DNA from: Clostridiales bacterium
GTDB lineage: Bacteria > Bacillota > Clostridia > Saccharofermentanales > Saccharofermentanaceae
Assembly (NCBI GenBank): GCA_017551865.1
Contig: JAFZKB010000023.1
Coordinates: 113,136-177,135 of the forward strand
Length of the DNA: 64,000 nt
Reading direction: 5' to 3'
Within the stretch, counting starts at the first letter, position 1; each line of letters starts with the position of its first letter. Shown in pieces: positions 54,955 through 63,632 of this stretch. The notes below the pieces were generated by a model. It was given only the letters and a program-made list of their open reading frames with translations, had not been told where the DNA came from and did no database searches. The translations under genes were made by a program, and so were the position numbers.

Positions 54955-54986
54955 AAACCCGATAACTTGTTTTTCACCTGCTTATC
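54955..54986 (-). terminator. Terminator of the 225-residue membrane protein gene
   Basis: Minus strand: GATAA pairs with TTATC (54986-54982 and 54965-54961), followed by CGGGTTTCTTATT. The 15 bases AAACCCGATAACTTG here recur at 57797-57811. Confidence 0.6.
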
Positions 54987-54995
54987 CAGTTTCTT

Positions 54996-55673
54996 TCAGC
55001 GACAGAAGGTCGGGTTCGCATAACAGTATACGATTCCGGCGATCTTCACGGCTGACAATATGATCAGCGATATGGTAACCAGCATATACTTGTTTCGTTT
55101 ATATATCAAAAACCACAGCGCAAATACAATCAGTGCCGGAATCAATCCAAGAATATAATACCCGCCGTATTCTATCGGGAACAAGAACCAGAACCGTTCC
55201 TTAAACATATAACGGTCAAACTTCTTAAGGCCTTTTTCGTACTCTCTGGCAGTATTTTCTTTTTCCTCTTGACGCACCTGCTCCGTAACATCTTCAAACT
55301 TGCTAAAGTCATACAGGTCTTCTTTTTTTATGTCTAAAGAAGTATTCGGGGAATCCAGCAAAAATACAGAAAACTGTTCTACGTTCTTGCCGTCCAGGGA
55401 ATTCTCATAATAGATCCTTGTAGCGATTCTGGTTCCTTTAAACAAAAACACTTTATTTCCATTATTACCGGTTAATTCTATATCCTGGAGAGGAGAATAC
55501 ACAGCTTCCGGAGAACCGGGAACTGTATTTTTATCATTGTGGGGGCGTATTATATCGTCCGTAAAATGGTGCCGGTTCGTATGGGTCTTTGGCATACCGA
55601 TCAGCAAAAACATGGCAATCGCATTGATCACAATCAAAACCAGGCATATTATCTTTAAGTATTTTTCTTTCAT
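54996..55673 (-). CDS. Membrane protein of unknown function
   Basis: A 225-residue protein: one membrane helix at about 8-27, an outer domain of about 130 residues, then two helices at about 160-180 and 188-212 with RNKY between them. The start at 55673 is chosen over an upstream TTG since AGGGGTGG lies before it. No catalytic motif is seen. Confidence 0.75.
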   Translation of the reverse strand: MKEKYLKIICLVLIVINAIAMFLLIGMPKTHTNRHHFTDDIIRPHNDKNTVPGSPEAVYSPLQDIELTGNNGNKVFLFKGTRIATRIYYENSLDGKNVEQFSVFLLDSPNTSLDIKKEDLYDFSKFEDVTEQVRQEEKENTAREYEKGLKKFDRYMFKERFWFLFPIEYGGYYILGLIPALIVFALWFLIYKRNKYMLVTISLIILSAVKIAGIVYCYANPTFCR

Positions 55674-55768
55674 GCTCACCACCCCTGCCAATCTATGCTG
55701 ATATTTTGATTGTATCGGTATATGGTTAAATCATGGTAAATCAAAGATTAAGAATCGATTAATATTTG

Positions 55769-56185
55769 TCAGAGTTCTTTACTTAACAGCAGCTCCATCG
55801 GCTGAGCAAGTCCCGGATAATCGATCGTAAGATTGCCGCAGTCTATGTATCCGAGTTTACGGTAAAAGTGCTGGGCTTCTTCATCTATCTGTGTAGAAGT
55901 CATCACCATCTGATATCCCAGCCTTTTCATATCCTCTTCCCAATGCTCCATCAGCATACGGCCGAAGCCTTTCTTCTGCCTGTCTTCACAGATAAAAAGA
56001 AGTGTGCAGAACGGTGTGTTATCCCAGAAAAGATTGTAACGAAGAATACCTATAGGTGTCTCTCCGTCGAAAAGAACATATCCCTGTTTGTCCCGCACTT
56101 TCTTTTCAAATTCCGATTCCGGAAGATGCCTGTCAAGGCTATACCAGAATTCTTTATCTTCTATTTGCACATACTTGATATTCAT
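55769..56185 (-). CDS. GNAT family N-acetyltransferase
   Basis: A 138-residue acetyltransferase with the acetyl-CoA-binding pattern CEDRQKKGFGRMLMEHW and the C-terminal FYRKLGYIDCG. It would transfer an acetyl group to an amine; the substrate is unknown. The start at 56185 follows AAGGTGG, while an ATG 9 codons earlier has no site. Divergent from the TetR gene. Confidence 0.88.
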   Translation of the reverse strand: MNIKYVQIEDKEFWYSLDRHLPESEFEKKVRDKQGYVLFDGETPIGILRYNLFWDNTPFCTLLFICEDRQKKGFGRMLMEHWEEDMKRLGYQMVMTSTQIDEEAQHFYRKLGYIDCGNLTIDYPGLAQPMELLLSKEL

Positions 56186-56286
56186 CTTTTTGTCCACCTT
56201 CTTTTGCCTCATTCTATCGTATTTCGAAGAAGCAAATCAATGCGCCTCGCAGAGTATTGCAACCATAAATCTATCGTGGTATAGTT

Positions 56287-56310
56287 TATCTAACGAACGT
56301 TCGATAGATT
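56287..56310. promoter_or_regulatory. Palindromic TetR operator
   Basis: A dyad centred between 56298 and 56299 with core CGAACGTTCG (56294-56303, perfect) and 10 of 12 symmetric positions per arm, ending 12 bases before the TetR start codon. Placement suits autorepression. Confidence 0.75.
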
Positions 56311-56321
56311 GGAGAAAAGAT

Positions 56322-56894
56322 ATGTCATCGGAAGCAACAAAAGAAGCAATCATGAACACGGCTTTGACTATGTTCGCGGAGAAGGGGTATGCGGCCGTAT
56401 CGATGCGGGATATATCCGGGGCTGTCGGCATACGGGCAAGTACGATCTACTACTATTTCAAAAGCAAACAGGATATCTTCGATGCCCTGATCGAGATGGT
56501 GGATCAGATAAGCGAAAAACTGAAAGATGGATTCGCCCAAGCACTGGGACTTTCGAAAAAAGTAAAGTGCGCGGATTTCGTCAAAGTCGGAAAACTATTT
56601 GTCACCGGATATCTCAATAACGAGAAAATCGGGACTGTTCTTCACATGCTGGAGAATGAACGCTTCCATGATACCAAGGCAGACGAGGCCTGGAAAAAGA
56701 TGCTTTTCACGGATCCGATCAGGAATGCAAAGGAAGTTTTCGAAGCGCTCCATAAAAGAGATTTTATAAAGGATAAAGATTCCGAAAGGCTCGCAGTCGA
56801 GTATCACGGAATCATCACACTCGGATATTTTACTGACGATCTGGATGCGATGGAAAAATCCCTTCGTGCATTCTATAAAAGAGTTTTCGAATAG
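56322..56894 (+). CDS. TetR family regulator
   Basis: A 190-residue TetR regulator with DNA-binding domain VSMRDISGAVGIRASTIYYY at about 26-45. The ATG at 56322 follows TTGGAG; a frame open further upstream crosses the operator and the GNAT gene and is not used. It is cotranscribed with the alpha/beta hydrolase gene 10 bases later and probably represses both through the dyad at 56287-56310. Confidence 0.93.
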   Translation: MSSEATKEAIMNTALTMFAEKGYAAVSMRDISGAVGIRASTIYYYFKSKQDIFDALIEMVDQISEKLKDGFAQALGLSKKVKCADFVKVGKLFVTGYLNNEKIGTVLHMLENERFHDTKADEAWKKMLFTDPIRNAKEVFEALHKRDFIKDKDSERLAVEYHGIITLGYFTDDLDAMEKSLRAFYKRVFE

Positions 56895-56904
56895 GAGCCA
56901 AGTC

Positions 56905-57792
56905 ATGAAAGTATATAAGAACAGAAAAGCCGGAGAGAAGATACTGGAAACCTACGACATGCTTCTCAAGGAGTGGGGATGCGAGTTTACTGAAATAGAT
57001 CTTCAGACGGAATACGGTACGACCCATGTGATCGTGTCCGGAAAAGAGTACGGCGAACCGATGGTGCTTTTCCACGGCGTGGGCGACGACTCGGCGCTGA
57101 TGTGGATCTTCAATGCAAAAGCACTTGGGGAAAAGTACAGACTCTATGCCGTTGATCTACTCGGTGGACCTGGTAAAAGCAGACCGAACGAGAACTATAA
57201 GAAGAAGTACGATGAGGTCAAATGGATCGATGAGGTACTCTCCGGACTTAATCTGGAAAAGGCCATGTTCGCAGGTGTTTCGATGGGCGGATATCTGGTG
57301 CAGCTCTATGCATTAAAAAGACCCGAAAAGGTCATAAAGGCCATTAGTATCTCCGGCGCCGTGCATGCGGGAACAAAGAAGAATGGGGCAAAGACACTGC
57401 TTAAGATCTTCCTCCCGGAAGCACTTTTCCCGACGGATAAAAACGTAATCAAACTGCTTAAGAAACTGAGCGGCAAGAACTATGCTGTCTTCACGGAGAA
57501 TAAACTGATACTTGAACACTACAAATATCTGCTTCGGGGTTTCAATAACATGGCGATGAATCCGCATCATGTGTCGGATGGTTTCAGTTCGGAGGAAATC
57601 GACAGTATCAGAGATAAGGTCGTCTTTCTTGTGGGAGATGAAGATCCTTTCGAGAAACTTGGAGGCAAGCAGCTTCTTATCGACTTGAAGATGAATGCCA
57701 CCTTCTATCCGGACGCAGGGCACGGACTGAACCATGAACTGGCGGAGCAGATCAATCAGAAGATCATTGAGGTCATGGCAAGTACGAGATAA
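56905..57792 (+). CDS. Alpha/beta hydrolase
   Basis: A 295-residue alpha/beta hydrolase. The oxyanion region is FHGVGDD, the nucleophile elbow GVSMGG (Ser near residue 119), the acid Asp lies in VGDEDPF and the catalytic His in DAGHGLNHE. The start at 56905 follows TAGGAG. It is the second gene of the TetR operon, so its ester or amide substrate, or a related compound, may be the ligand of the regulator. Confidence 0.92.
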   Translation: MKVYKNRKAGEKILETYDMLLKEWGCEFTEIDLQTEYGTTHVIVSGKEYGEPMVLFHGVGDDSALMWIFNAKALGEKYRLYAVDLLGGPGKSRPNENYKKKYDEVKWIDEVLSGLNLEKAMFAGVSMGGYLVQLYALKRPEKVIKAISISGAVHAGTKKNGAKTLLKIFLPEALFPTDKNVIKLLKKLSGKNYAVFTENKLILEHYKYLLRGFNNMAMNPHHVSDGFSSEEIDSIRDKVVFLVGDEDPFEKLGGKQLLIDLKMNATFYPDAGHGLNHELAEQINQKIIEVMASTR

Positions 57793-57793
57793 C

Positions 57794-57819
57794 AAAAAAC
57801 CCGATAACTTGCGTTACCG
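57794..57819 (-). terminator. Minus-strand terminator with GCAA tetraloop
   Basis: On the minus strand CGGTAAC pairs with GTTATCG (one G-U pair) around GCAA, followed by GG and TTTTTT. It lies 195 bases past the DUF4279 gene stop; nothing else is seen from 57820 to 58013. Confidence 0.8.
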
Positions 57820-58013
57820 TGTTTGTCAAGCACGAGTAATTCGAACCGTTACGCATAATGTTTGCGAACGAAACGCGCTTGCCACAGTTGCTACGACTAT
57901 GGCGATCTTTTCTTTCTGAAAGAAAAAAGCGTCCGAAAAGGGAAGTCTGCACCTTCTTGTAATTCAATTCACTTTTCGAAAGGTTACTACCGCATTTATA
58001 TCGTGCACAATCA

Positions 58014-58448
58014 TTACAGATCGTCTTCCGTAGAGAAACCATTACTCGGGGGGAACAAATACCAATCAATATCCAGTTCGGTCTGAGTCGCACAGCAGAA
58101 CTGCATGACTGCCATAGATGGTCCCAAGATCGGTTTGTCAGATCCATATACTATTTCCGGAACCACCTCAAGAAACAGATATGCATTGTATTTTGTTCTG
58201 ATCAGATTTAGCTCTTCATATTTGGATAATAACGGCTGGATGGTCTTTTCCATCTGAACACTGAGGTCGATATCATATTCTCTACAAAAGCAGCCGGTCC
58301 AACTTGTATTATTATACGTGCCTCCGTATGGAGTTGTCTCACCTTTACGCCATGTGCGTTCTGGTTCTATCCCGAGAATTCTTGTTATCTCTGCGGGGTC
58401 AAAATCTCCACGAATACTAAAGTATGTGTAGCATGTGGTTTGTTCCAT
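58014..58448 (-). CDS. DUF4279-like protein
   Basis: A 144-residue protein with the pattern of DUF4279 proteins: N-terminal TYFSIRGDFDPAEITRILGI followed by PERTWRKGE and a Trp-containing middle (SWTGCFC), acidic C-terminus. These proteins are often immunity-like or solitary genes of mobile regions; no function is established. It stands alone, just left of the tRNA remnant. Confidence 0.7.
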   Translation of the reverse strand: MEQTTCYTYFSIRGDFDPAEITRILGIEPERTWRKGETTPYGGTYNNTSWTGCFCREYDIDLSVQMEKTIQPLLSKYEELNLIRTKYNAYLFLEVVPEIVYGSDKPILGPSMAVMQFCCATQTELDIDWYLFPPSNGFSTEDDL

Positions 58449-58714
58449 AAGAAAGGTCCTCGAAACTATCTACTTCTTGTTCATCTACCCATAATACAAT
58501 GTTTTAAAGGGTTTCCCCCACCGAGTTCATTATATCATGACTCGGTTAGGGGATAACTCCTATTCAAACTCAGTATCAAAGTATCGTTGTTTAAACAACA
58601 ACTGAATAAAGTGGTCTTTATTTGGCAAAAAAGGTTTCGCGAGGGTTCGTCTCCCCCCTCAAACAGGATTTCGGGAAAATCCGTCCCGTATTTGTAATCA
58701 TAAAAAACAGGAAT
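58449..58714. other. Intergenic region without a supported gene
   Basis: Nothing coding is convincing; a 66-codon frame from a TTG at 58622 overlaps the terminator and the tRNA fragment and has no ribosome site. Confidence 0.4.
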
Positions 58715-58743
58715 AAAAAACCCGGAAACTTTTTGTTTCCAGG
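58715..58743 (-). terminator. Terminator belonging to the tRNA remnant
   Basis: Minus strand: GGAAAC, loop of five A, GTTTCC, then GGGTTTTTT. It lies 37 bases after the CCA end of the tRNA fragment, the usual place for a tRNA terminator. Confidence 0.75.
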
Positions 58744-58779
58744 CTTTCTAGCCGAATCCGTCCGAATTCGTACATTGTG

Positions 58780-58802
58780 TGGCGGAGAAGGAGGGAGTCG
58801 AA
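58780..58802 (-). other. 3' end of a tRNA gene, candidate attachment site of an integrated element
   Basis: Read on the minus strand: T-loop TTCGACT, T-stem arm CCCTC, acceptor arm CTTCTCC, discriminator G and CCA. The 5' arm of the T-stem (expected GAGGG) is replaced by TTTAA and no matching acceptor GGAGAAG occurs within 100 bases, so the gene is cut exactly at the T-loop. The terminator lies beyond the CCA end. This is the pattern left when an integrase inserts an element at a tRNA 3' end; the element would lie to the right. Confidence 0.6.
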
Positions 58803-59002
58803 TTAAATCCTCCTATTCCTAATTCGCACAATATATTGAAAATAGGCGCTTTCAGACTATGGATGAAGTGAAAACTGAATTGGTCAGCCCACTTTTCCCA
58901 TTTGAATTCATGCTAATTGTCGTCAAAACTGTCGTCAGATGGTCGTTCCATATGCAGGAATCTCATTCTCCTTTGTACTCATTATATCTCCGAAAAAGTA
59001 GA

Positions 59003-61267
59003 TTATCCTCTTTCATCCTGTAGCAGGGATACGCGGTTATTGATGATGGCTATTACATCATCCAAACTCTTCTGTCCATAAAAGTATGCCGGCATTTCTT
59101 CGTTGATTATACTGATCACCGTGTAGTCATTAATCCAATATCTTGAGCAACTTTCAATAGCACGAAGGTAACTATCTTCGATAGATTGATCCATATCGGT
59201 TTTCTCAAATGCGCTTCGGCAAACCGGGAAATACATGTCCTGCGTCTGCACATCTTCGTCAAGCATCGTACGAACAAGTTCCCATGCACCATCCTGACAC
59301 GAGGAACACGCTGTAATAGCTGCACAAGATACCAACTTCATATATGGGCCTCGCTCGTCAGGGGACGGAATACCGACCAACACCTTCCCGTTAACCGCGG
59401 TTCCATTCCTTTTATCAAACGAGTATCCATACATACTGGCAACCGGAGTAACCGATCCGCTTTCTATGTTGATCTTTTCAGGTATATTCGCCTGAATATA
59501 TTGAGCAATCTCCCGAAAAGCACTGTTATCAAAATCGTATTTCCCATTCTCTCCTATGAACATATCAAAACTGTTCCCAAGAAGATAATCAAAGTAAGTC
59601 GTTCTGTCCGCTAAGCTATAGAGAGGGTCATTCCCATTGTAGACGGTTTGTACAAACGACTGATAATCGGATATTTTAATACCTTTTCGATTGTCAGCTT
59701 TATCCTCGCTCAAAAGAAATCCGGATAACGTAAACTGAAGTGGAATGTAGAATTCTTTGCCTTCTAGTTCTGCCATTTCGAAAATATGAAGAAAATAGTC
59801 ATCTTGGTTCAACTGCAACTCGTCGATTTTCCCTTTCAGATCGACCAAATACTTGGGGCTTTGGATCTCCATGTATTCAGATCCGTCCAGAAGCACATCC
59901 GGGCCCTTTCCGGAAACTATATCTGCCATCAGAGCAGTCGATGCCTCCCCTCGAGCACGGTTGAACTCACGCGTAGTATCTTCAGAAAGTGCATCATCAT
60001 CTACATAATTCCAGAATCGATAATCATCGATAATGATCGCATAGTATTCATTGCTGTTATTGTTGAATCTCTGTACTGCCTTTGCAGCAAGTTCAGTAAC
60101 TTCCTGAAAATATGCACATTTGATTACACGTTTTCCGATATGTGGGTTATTAGAGGACTTGGTCAAAGTATGCATATATGGAACCGCCTCTATGGTATTT
60201 ACCACAATCACTTGATTTTCTTTCGCTGAAACAAGCTGTGCATCTCGGGAATCTGTATACGAAATACCCGTAAAGTTAAAGTCCAGGATCTTGTTCTCTT
60301 GCTTTTCTGAGAAAGACCAACACATTAGTTTTCTATTTTCGACAGAAACAAAACCCAGTCCGTTCATTAACTGTTTGAAATGGAGATACTGCTCCGGGAT
60401 ATCGATCGTTCCGGTAATACTATCACTCTCAGTACTGATCAGCCATGCTTTTGCGGTCTGAGCAGAAGAACCATTTACTATGATCGTATTATCATTGAAC
60501 ACTCCAATGTCATTTATGATTTCAATCTCGTCAGTTTTGATTTGCGAGCATGTAATTCCATCGGAAACGACAATTGCCGGTTTTCCTGATGTATTTGCGC
60601 CTTGTGGATACCCGTAAAAATAGTACTTCCCTGCAACGAAAACAAAACCTCCTACAGTACCGGGATTCAATTTGGTTCCATTATCAGGATCAATAATGAT
60701 TGTTTTGAGATCGGTCATTTCGCCTGTCTCTGTATTCACGTTATACTCGCACCATTCGACAGACATGTCTTCAGCCAAGTGCTTCTCAACCAGTATCTTG
60801 GTCTTCCCATCCGCTTCATGAATGTTTTTGACAGAAATCGAATCCTGTTCTCCGACACCAAAAGCCGAATACAAATCTACGCACCACAAAGCACTCTGAT
60901 TGTCGGAAGCAGTATCATAGCAGGACAGAAATCTATATAAACATTGCTCAGTCTCCCTCTGACTACGTTGTCCTTCGTGAACGAAATATGCTTTGTCTCC
61001 TACCGAAGCATAGAATTCAGATTGCATGTAGCCATCATCCCGAACTTCCGCTTTTCGAACGGCATCCGGCAAAATCTCAACTTCTTTATCATCCCACCAT
61101 TCCATGTATGATTCTTCGTTCAGAACATGAGGATATGTTTCTTCGGTAATCACTCGAGAAGAAGATTCTTCCGATCCTCTCGTCACCTGATCTTTATCTG
61201 ACTTATGGCACGCTGTCATTGGGATCAGCAACATAAAACATATGCTTGACGCTATAATCTTCTTCAT
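59003..61267 (-). CDS. Large solute-binding-type lipoprotein
   Basis: A 754-residue lipoprotein: signal with lipobox MTAC (Cys 20). The N-terminal half (about 60-370) looks like a beta-propeller-type repeat region rather than a binding protein; the C-terminal half (about 375-754) resembles an ABC sugar-binding protein (family 1), with AVQRFNNNSNEYYAI, DIVSGKGPDVLLDG and INEEMPAYFYGQKSLDDVI. The start at 61267 follows AGAGGATAT. A broken paralogue of its C-terminus lies at 62561-62833. No permease is adjacent; the tandem permeases at 53-55 kb are the nearest candidates. Confidence 0.85.
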   Translation of the reverse strand: MKKIIASSICFMLLIPMTACHKSDKDQVTRGSEESSSRVITEETYPHVLNEESYMEWWDDKEVEILPDAVRKAEVRDDGYMQSEFYASVGDKAYFVHEGQRSQRETEQCLYRFLSCYDTASDNQSALWCVDLYSAFGVGEQDSISVKNIHEADGKTKILVEKHLAEDMSVEWCEYNVNTETGEMTDLKTIIIDPDNGTKLNPGTVGGFVFVAGKYYFYGYPQGANTSGKPAIVVSDGITCSQIKTDEIEIINDIGVFNDNTIIVNGSSAQTAKAWLISTESDSITGTIDIPEQYLHFKQLMNGLGFVSVENRKLMCWSFSEKQENKILDFNFTGISYTDSRDAQLVSAKENQVIVVNTIEAVPYMHTLTKSSNNPHIGKRVIKCAYFQEVTELAAKAVQRFNNNSNEYYAIIIDDYRFWNYVDDDALSEDTTREFNRARGEASTALMADIVSGKGPDVLLDGSEYMEIQSPKYLVDLKGKIDELQLNQDDYFLHIFEMAELEGKEFYIPLQFTLSGFLLSEDKADNRKGIKISDYQSFVQTVYNGNDPLYSLADRTTYFDYLLGNSFDMFIGENGKYDFDNSAFREIAQYIQANIPEKINIESGSVTPVASMYGYSFDKRNGTAVNGKVLVGIPSPDERGPYMKLVSCAAITACSSCQDGAWELVRTMLDEDVQTQDMYFPVCRSAFEKTDMDQSIEDSYLRAIESCSRYWINDYTVISIINEEMPAYFYGQKSLDDVIAIINNRVSLLQDERG

Positions 61268-61371
61268 ATATCCTCTCACATCCTCTCTTACTCGCAGAAT
61301 TACATATTCTTCTCCAGGATCATAAAGGTTTTTTCCTGAACATCATCAATTCCTTGATATCTATCTTGTTC

Positions 61372-62418
61372 TCAAGATCCCTCATCATTCTCATCTGGAT
61401 CAATACCGGCGTCAGAAACAAGTCTGTCGAAATCACTCTGATAAAGCTTGTCCTGAATAACTCGATACTTTTCAAACTCACTTTCAGCAAATGCCTTTGC
61501 AATTTCCGCCGTTACTTTGCCTTTATCTTCTAGTATCTCAGCATCGTTGAACTTCAAAAACGCATCCAGTTTATCGACCCAATCAGCCATGGTCATGGGA
61601 ATATGCCGTCTTGCCTGTCGGGCCGCATAATCAAGATACATGGTTACAATCTCATTTAACTCCTGCATTTCAGGTTTAGTGAGATAATTCTTGGCTACAG
61701 AAACATCCGCCTTTACGATCTTTCCATCCGGAGCATTCTTCCACGAAGTCAATCCCATATTCTTTTTCTCGTGATCAGCCCTGTTATATATAACCTCAGC
61801 TGCAGTATTTCCGTGTATTGCAAAGTGCATCTTGTTTTGTACTGTTGCAAAGAAATCCCGCGTAATCTTACTATCGACCGAATAATCCACGGACGTTGCA
61901 TAAATATCTGTTATCTTCTGATAGAATCTTCTCTCACTTGCGCGGATCTCTTGGATCTCGGATAACAAATGATCAAAGTAATCGTCATCGAATATTTGAC
62001 CATTTATGAGACGTTCCTTATCAAGCACATACCCTTGTCTCGTGAATGTCTCCAGCACCTTTGTAGCCCACTGTCTGAATTGTGTTGCACGTGCGGAGTT
62101 TACTCGATATCCCACGGCAATAATTGCGGCAAGGTTATAGAACTTATATTGATAAGTTTTCCCATTATCGGCAACTTGTGCAAAATTTGCACAAGTTGAA
62201 CTCTCATCAAGTTCTCCTTCTTTAAATATGTTATTCAGGTGCTTGGCAACTACACTTCGGTCAACATCGAACAACTGCCCCAACGCTTTCTGCGTAAGCC
62301 AAACCGTATTATCTTGAACACGAACTTCTATAGTATCGCCGGTTTTCTTTGTGAAAACAAGGAAGTCCGCAGTACTGTTCTTAATATATTTTTTGTTCTT
62401 ATCTTCACTTTCAGACAT
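61372..62418 (-). CDS. RhuM family protein
   Basis: A 348-residue protein with the typical RhuM order: N-terminal region with VWLTQKALGQLFDVDRSVVA, then HLNNIFKEGELDESSTCA, YNLAAIIAVGYRVNSARATQ and FRQWATKVL, and a helical C-terminus. RhuM was first named from a Salmonella pathogenicity island and is spread on mobile elements; its function is not settled, though it sits with restriction and toxin genes in many genomes. The start at 62418 follows TTGGAG. It separates a solute-binding gene from a fragment of a similar gene. Confidence 0.9.
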   Translation of the reverse strand: MSESEDKNKKYIKNSTADFLVFTKKTGDTIEVRVQDNTVWLTQKALGQLFDVDRSVVAKHLNNIFKEGELDESSTCANFAQVADNGKTYQYKFYNLAAIIAVGYRVNSARATQFRQWATKVLETFTRQGYVLDKERLINGQIFDDDYFDHLLSEIQEIRASERRFYQKITDIYATSVDYSVDSKITRDFFATVQNKMHFAIHGNTAAEVIYNRADHEKKNMGLTSWKNAPDGKIVKADVSVAKNYLTKPEMQELNEIVTMYLDYAARQARRHIPMTMADWVDKLDAFLKFNDAEILEDKGKVTAEIAKAFAESEFEKYRVIQDKLYQSDFDRLVSDAGIDPDENDEGS

Positions 62419-62560
62419 GAACACCGCTCCAACTTTTAGGAATGAGACCATTTTGTTTCAAATTAAACAATCTCTGATTTTGCTATCCAGCCAGTCTACT
62501 TTTCTCTTGCATTTTACCACAACTGCAATCAAAACTGTGGCCGGAATGGGATTCCCCGGA

Positions 62561-62833
62561 TCATCTCTCGTTAACAACCGTAGTCGCTCGGTTCTGGATA
62601 TTTCTGCACACATCCTCTATTGATCTCTGCCCCTCGATATACCCGGGAGCTTCCTCATTTACTATCATCATGACGCTCGGATCCGTTCTCGTGACAGTAG
62701 TGACCTCTCCGACAAGGGCCGAGAATGCCTCGGAAGTCTCCGCTGTCATGTCGTATTCTGCGTACATGATCGTATCTGCCGATCCCGTCTGCGTCGCCAG
62801 ATTCTTTGAATTCTTTCTGGTGCCGAAATGCTC
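62561..62833 (-). pseudogene. C-terminal fragment of a solute-binding lipoprotein gene
   Basis: The last 68 codons encode ...VMMIVNEEAPGYIEGQRSIED... and end VVNER, matching the end of the 754-residue lipoprotein (VISIINEEMPAYFYGQKSLD). The frame is open back to 62833, where a TGA interrupts it (62834-62836); no start or signal peptide is present. It is the remnant of a paralogue whose 5' part has been lost. Confidence 0.75.
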
Positions 62834-63218
62834 TCAGAGAGATTTCTTGAACTAATATATTAGACGGTCAAAAAGTCAAAAAGGTGACACCTAAATTGAG
62901 AAAAATATCCTTGGTGTCCATCTAAATTGTATCAAAACAGGACCGGTGCGCAGTGATAAAAATGGGGAAACCTATAGCAGATAAGTAGCTGCCCAAGCGC
63001 CTTTGCTAAGCAAAAACATCGGAAATGATCATGAATTTGCAACGAAAATGGCTTCTCATTACAGCATATCTCTTCCCAATCTTGCGAAGGAATTTATCCG
63101 AAAAAAGAAGAAATGACTACTCAACGGAAGGGGATTTAAGGCTGAAACAGTACAAGGATGACCCCGAAAAAGCTCGGAAAAGTGCCTTTGAAAAATGATG
63201 AAAAAAAGCAGGATAAAG
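62834..63218. other. Noncoding, decayed region
   Basis: No supported gene. GACACC (62884-62889) and GGTGTC (62913-62918) form an inverted pair, each followed by CTAAATTG or close to it. The rest looks like degraded sequence. Confidence 0.4.
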
Positions 63219-63393
63219 GAGTGACGTCAATTTTGACTTCGTCACTCATATACAATGCCGGTCAGTGCCCGTCATTAGGTCGTTTCAGAGAATTGGATGA
63301 TGATATTTTTATGACATCAGTTTTTCTCCGAGATTGAAAATGTGACATCAAAAACCTGCAAGGCCCTGATATCAGGGCATGTCTGTGACGTCA
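63219..63393. repeat. Four TGACRTCA sites with two larger palindromes
   Basis: TGACGTCA at 63222-63229 and 63386-63393, TGACATCA at 63312-63319 and 63343-63350. The first overlaps an inverted repeat GAGTGACG/CGTCACTC (63219-63226, 63240-63247). A perfect 16-base palindrome GCCCTGATATCAGGGC lies at 63363-63378. Repeated octamers in a gene-free stretch beside a replication-type gene could be regulator sites or iterons. Confidence 0.7.
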
Positions 63394-63473
63394 ATTGTAT
63401 TCAAACGGAAGCAATGTGCTGATTGAAAAATGGCCAAAAAAACAGATCGAAAACCGGGATCAGAATGAAAAAA

Positions 63474-63611
63474 GTGGGTTCGGGCTACCGCCCGCTTCTT
63501 CTGCGTTCGGTGGCAAGCCGAATGCTCTGCTTGCCTTACTCCAAGTGCATTTGTGTATACAAATGCGATGCTTGCCTTATACCAAGTGCACTCATTTTTG
63601 CCCGAACCCAC
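63474..63611. mobile_element. 138-bp element with 12-bp terminal inverted repeats (MITE-like)
   Basis: Ends are perfect inverted repeats GTGGGTTCGGGC (63474-63485) and GCCCGAACCCAC (63600-63611). Inside are two 21-base direct repeats differing at two positions (63529-63549 and 63570-63590) that flank a hairpin GCATTTG/CAAATGC (63547-63553, 63560-63566). No coding frame. It may be a small non-autonomous element or a structured RNA; no target-site duplication is clear. Confidence 0.55.
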
Positions 63612-63632
63612 ATAACGATGCTGTTACCATTA

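Noticed and set aside
58622..58822. 66-codon frame from a TTG on the plus strand
   Set aside because: No ribosome site, and it runs through the terminator and the tRNA fragment.
58780..58880. Complete tRNA gene
   Set aside because: The T-stem 5' arm and the 5' acceptor arm are missing within the expected distance.
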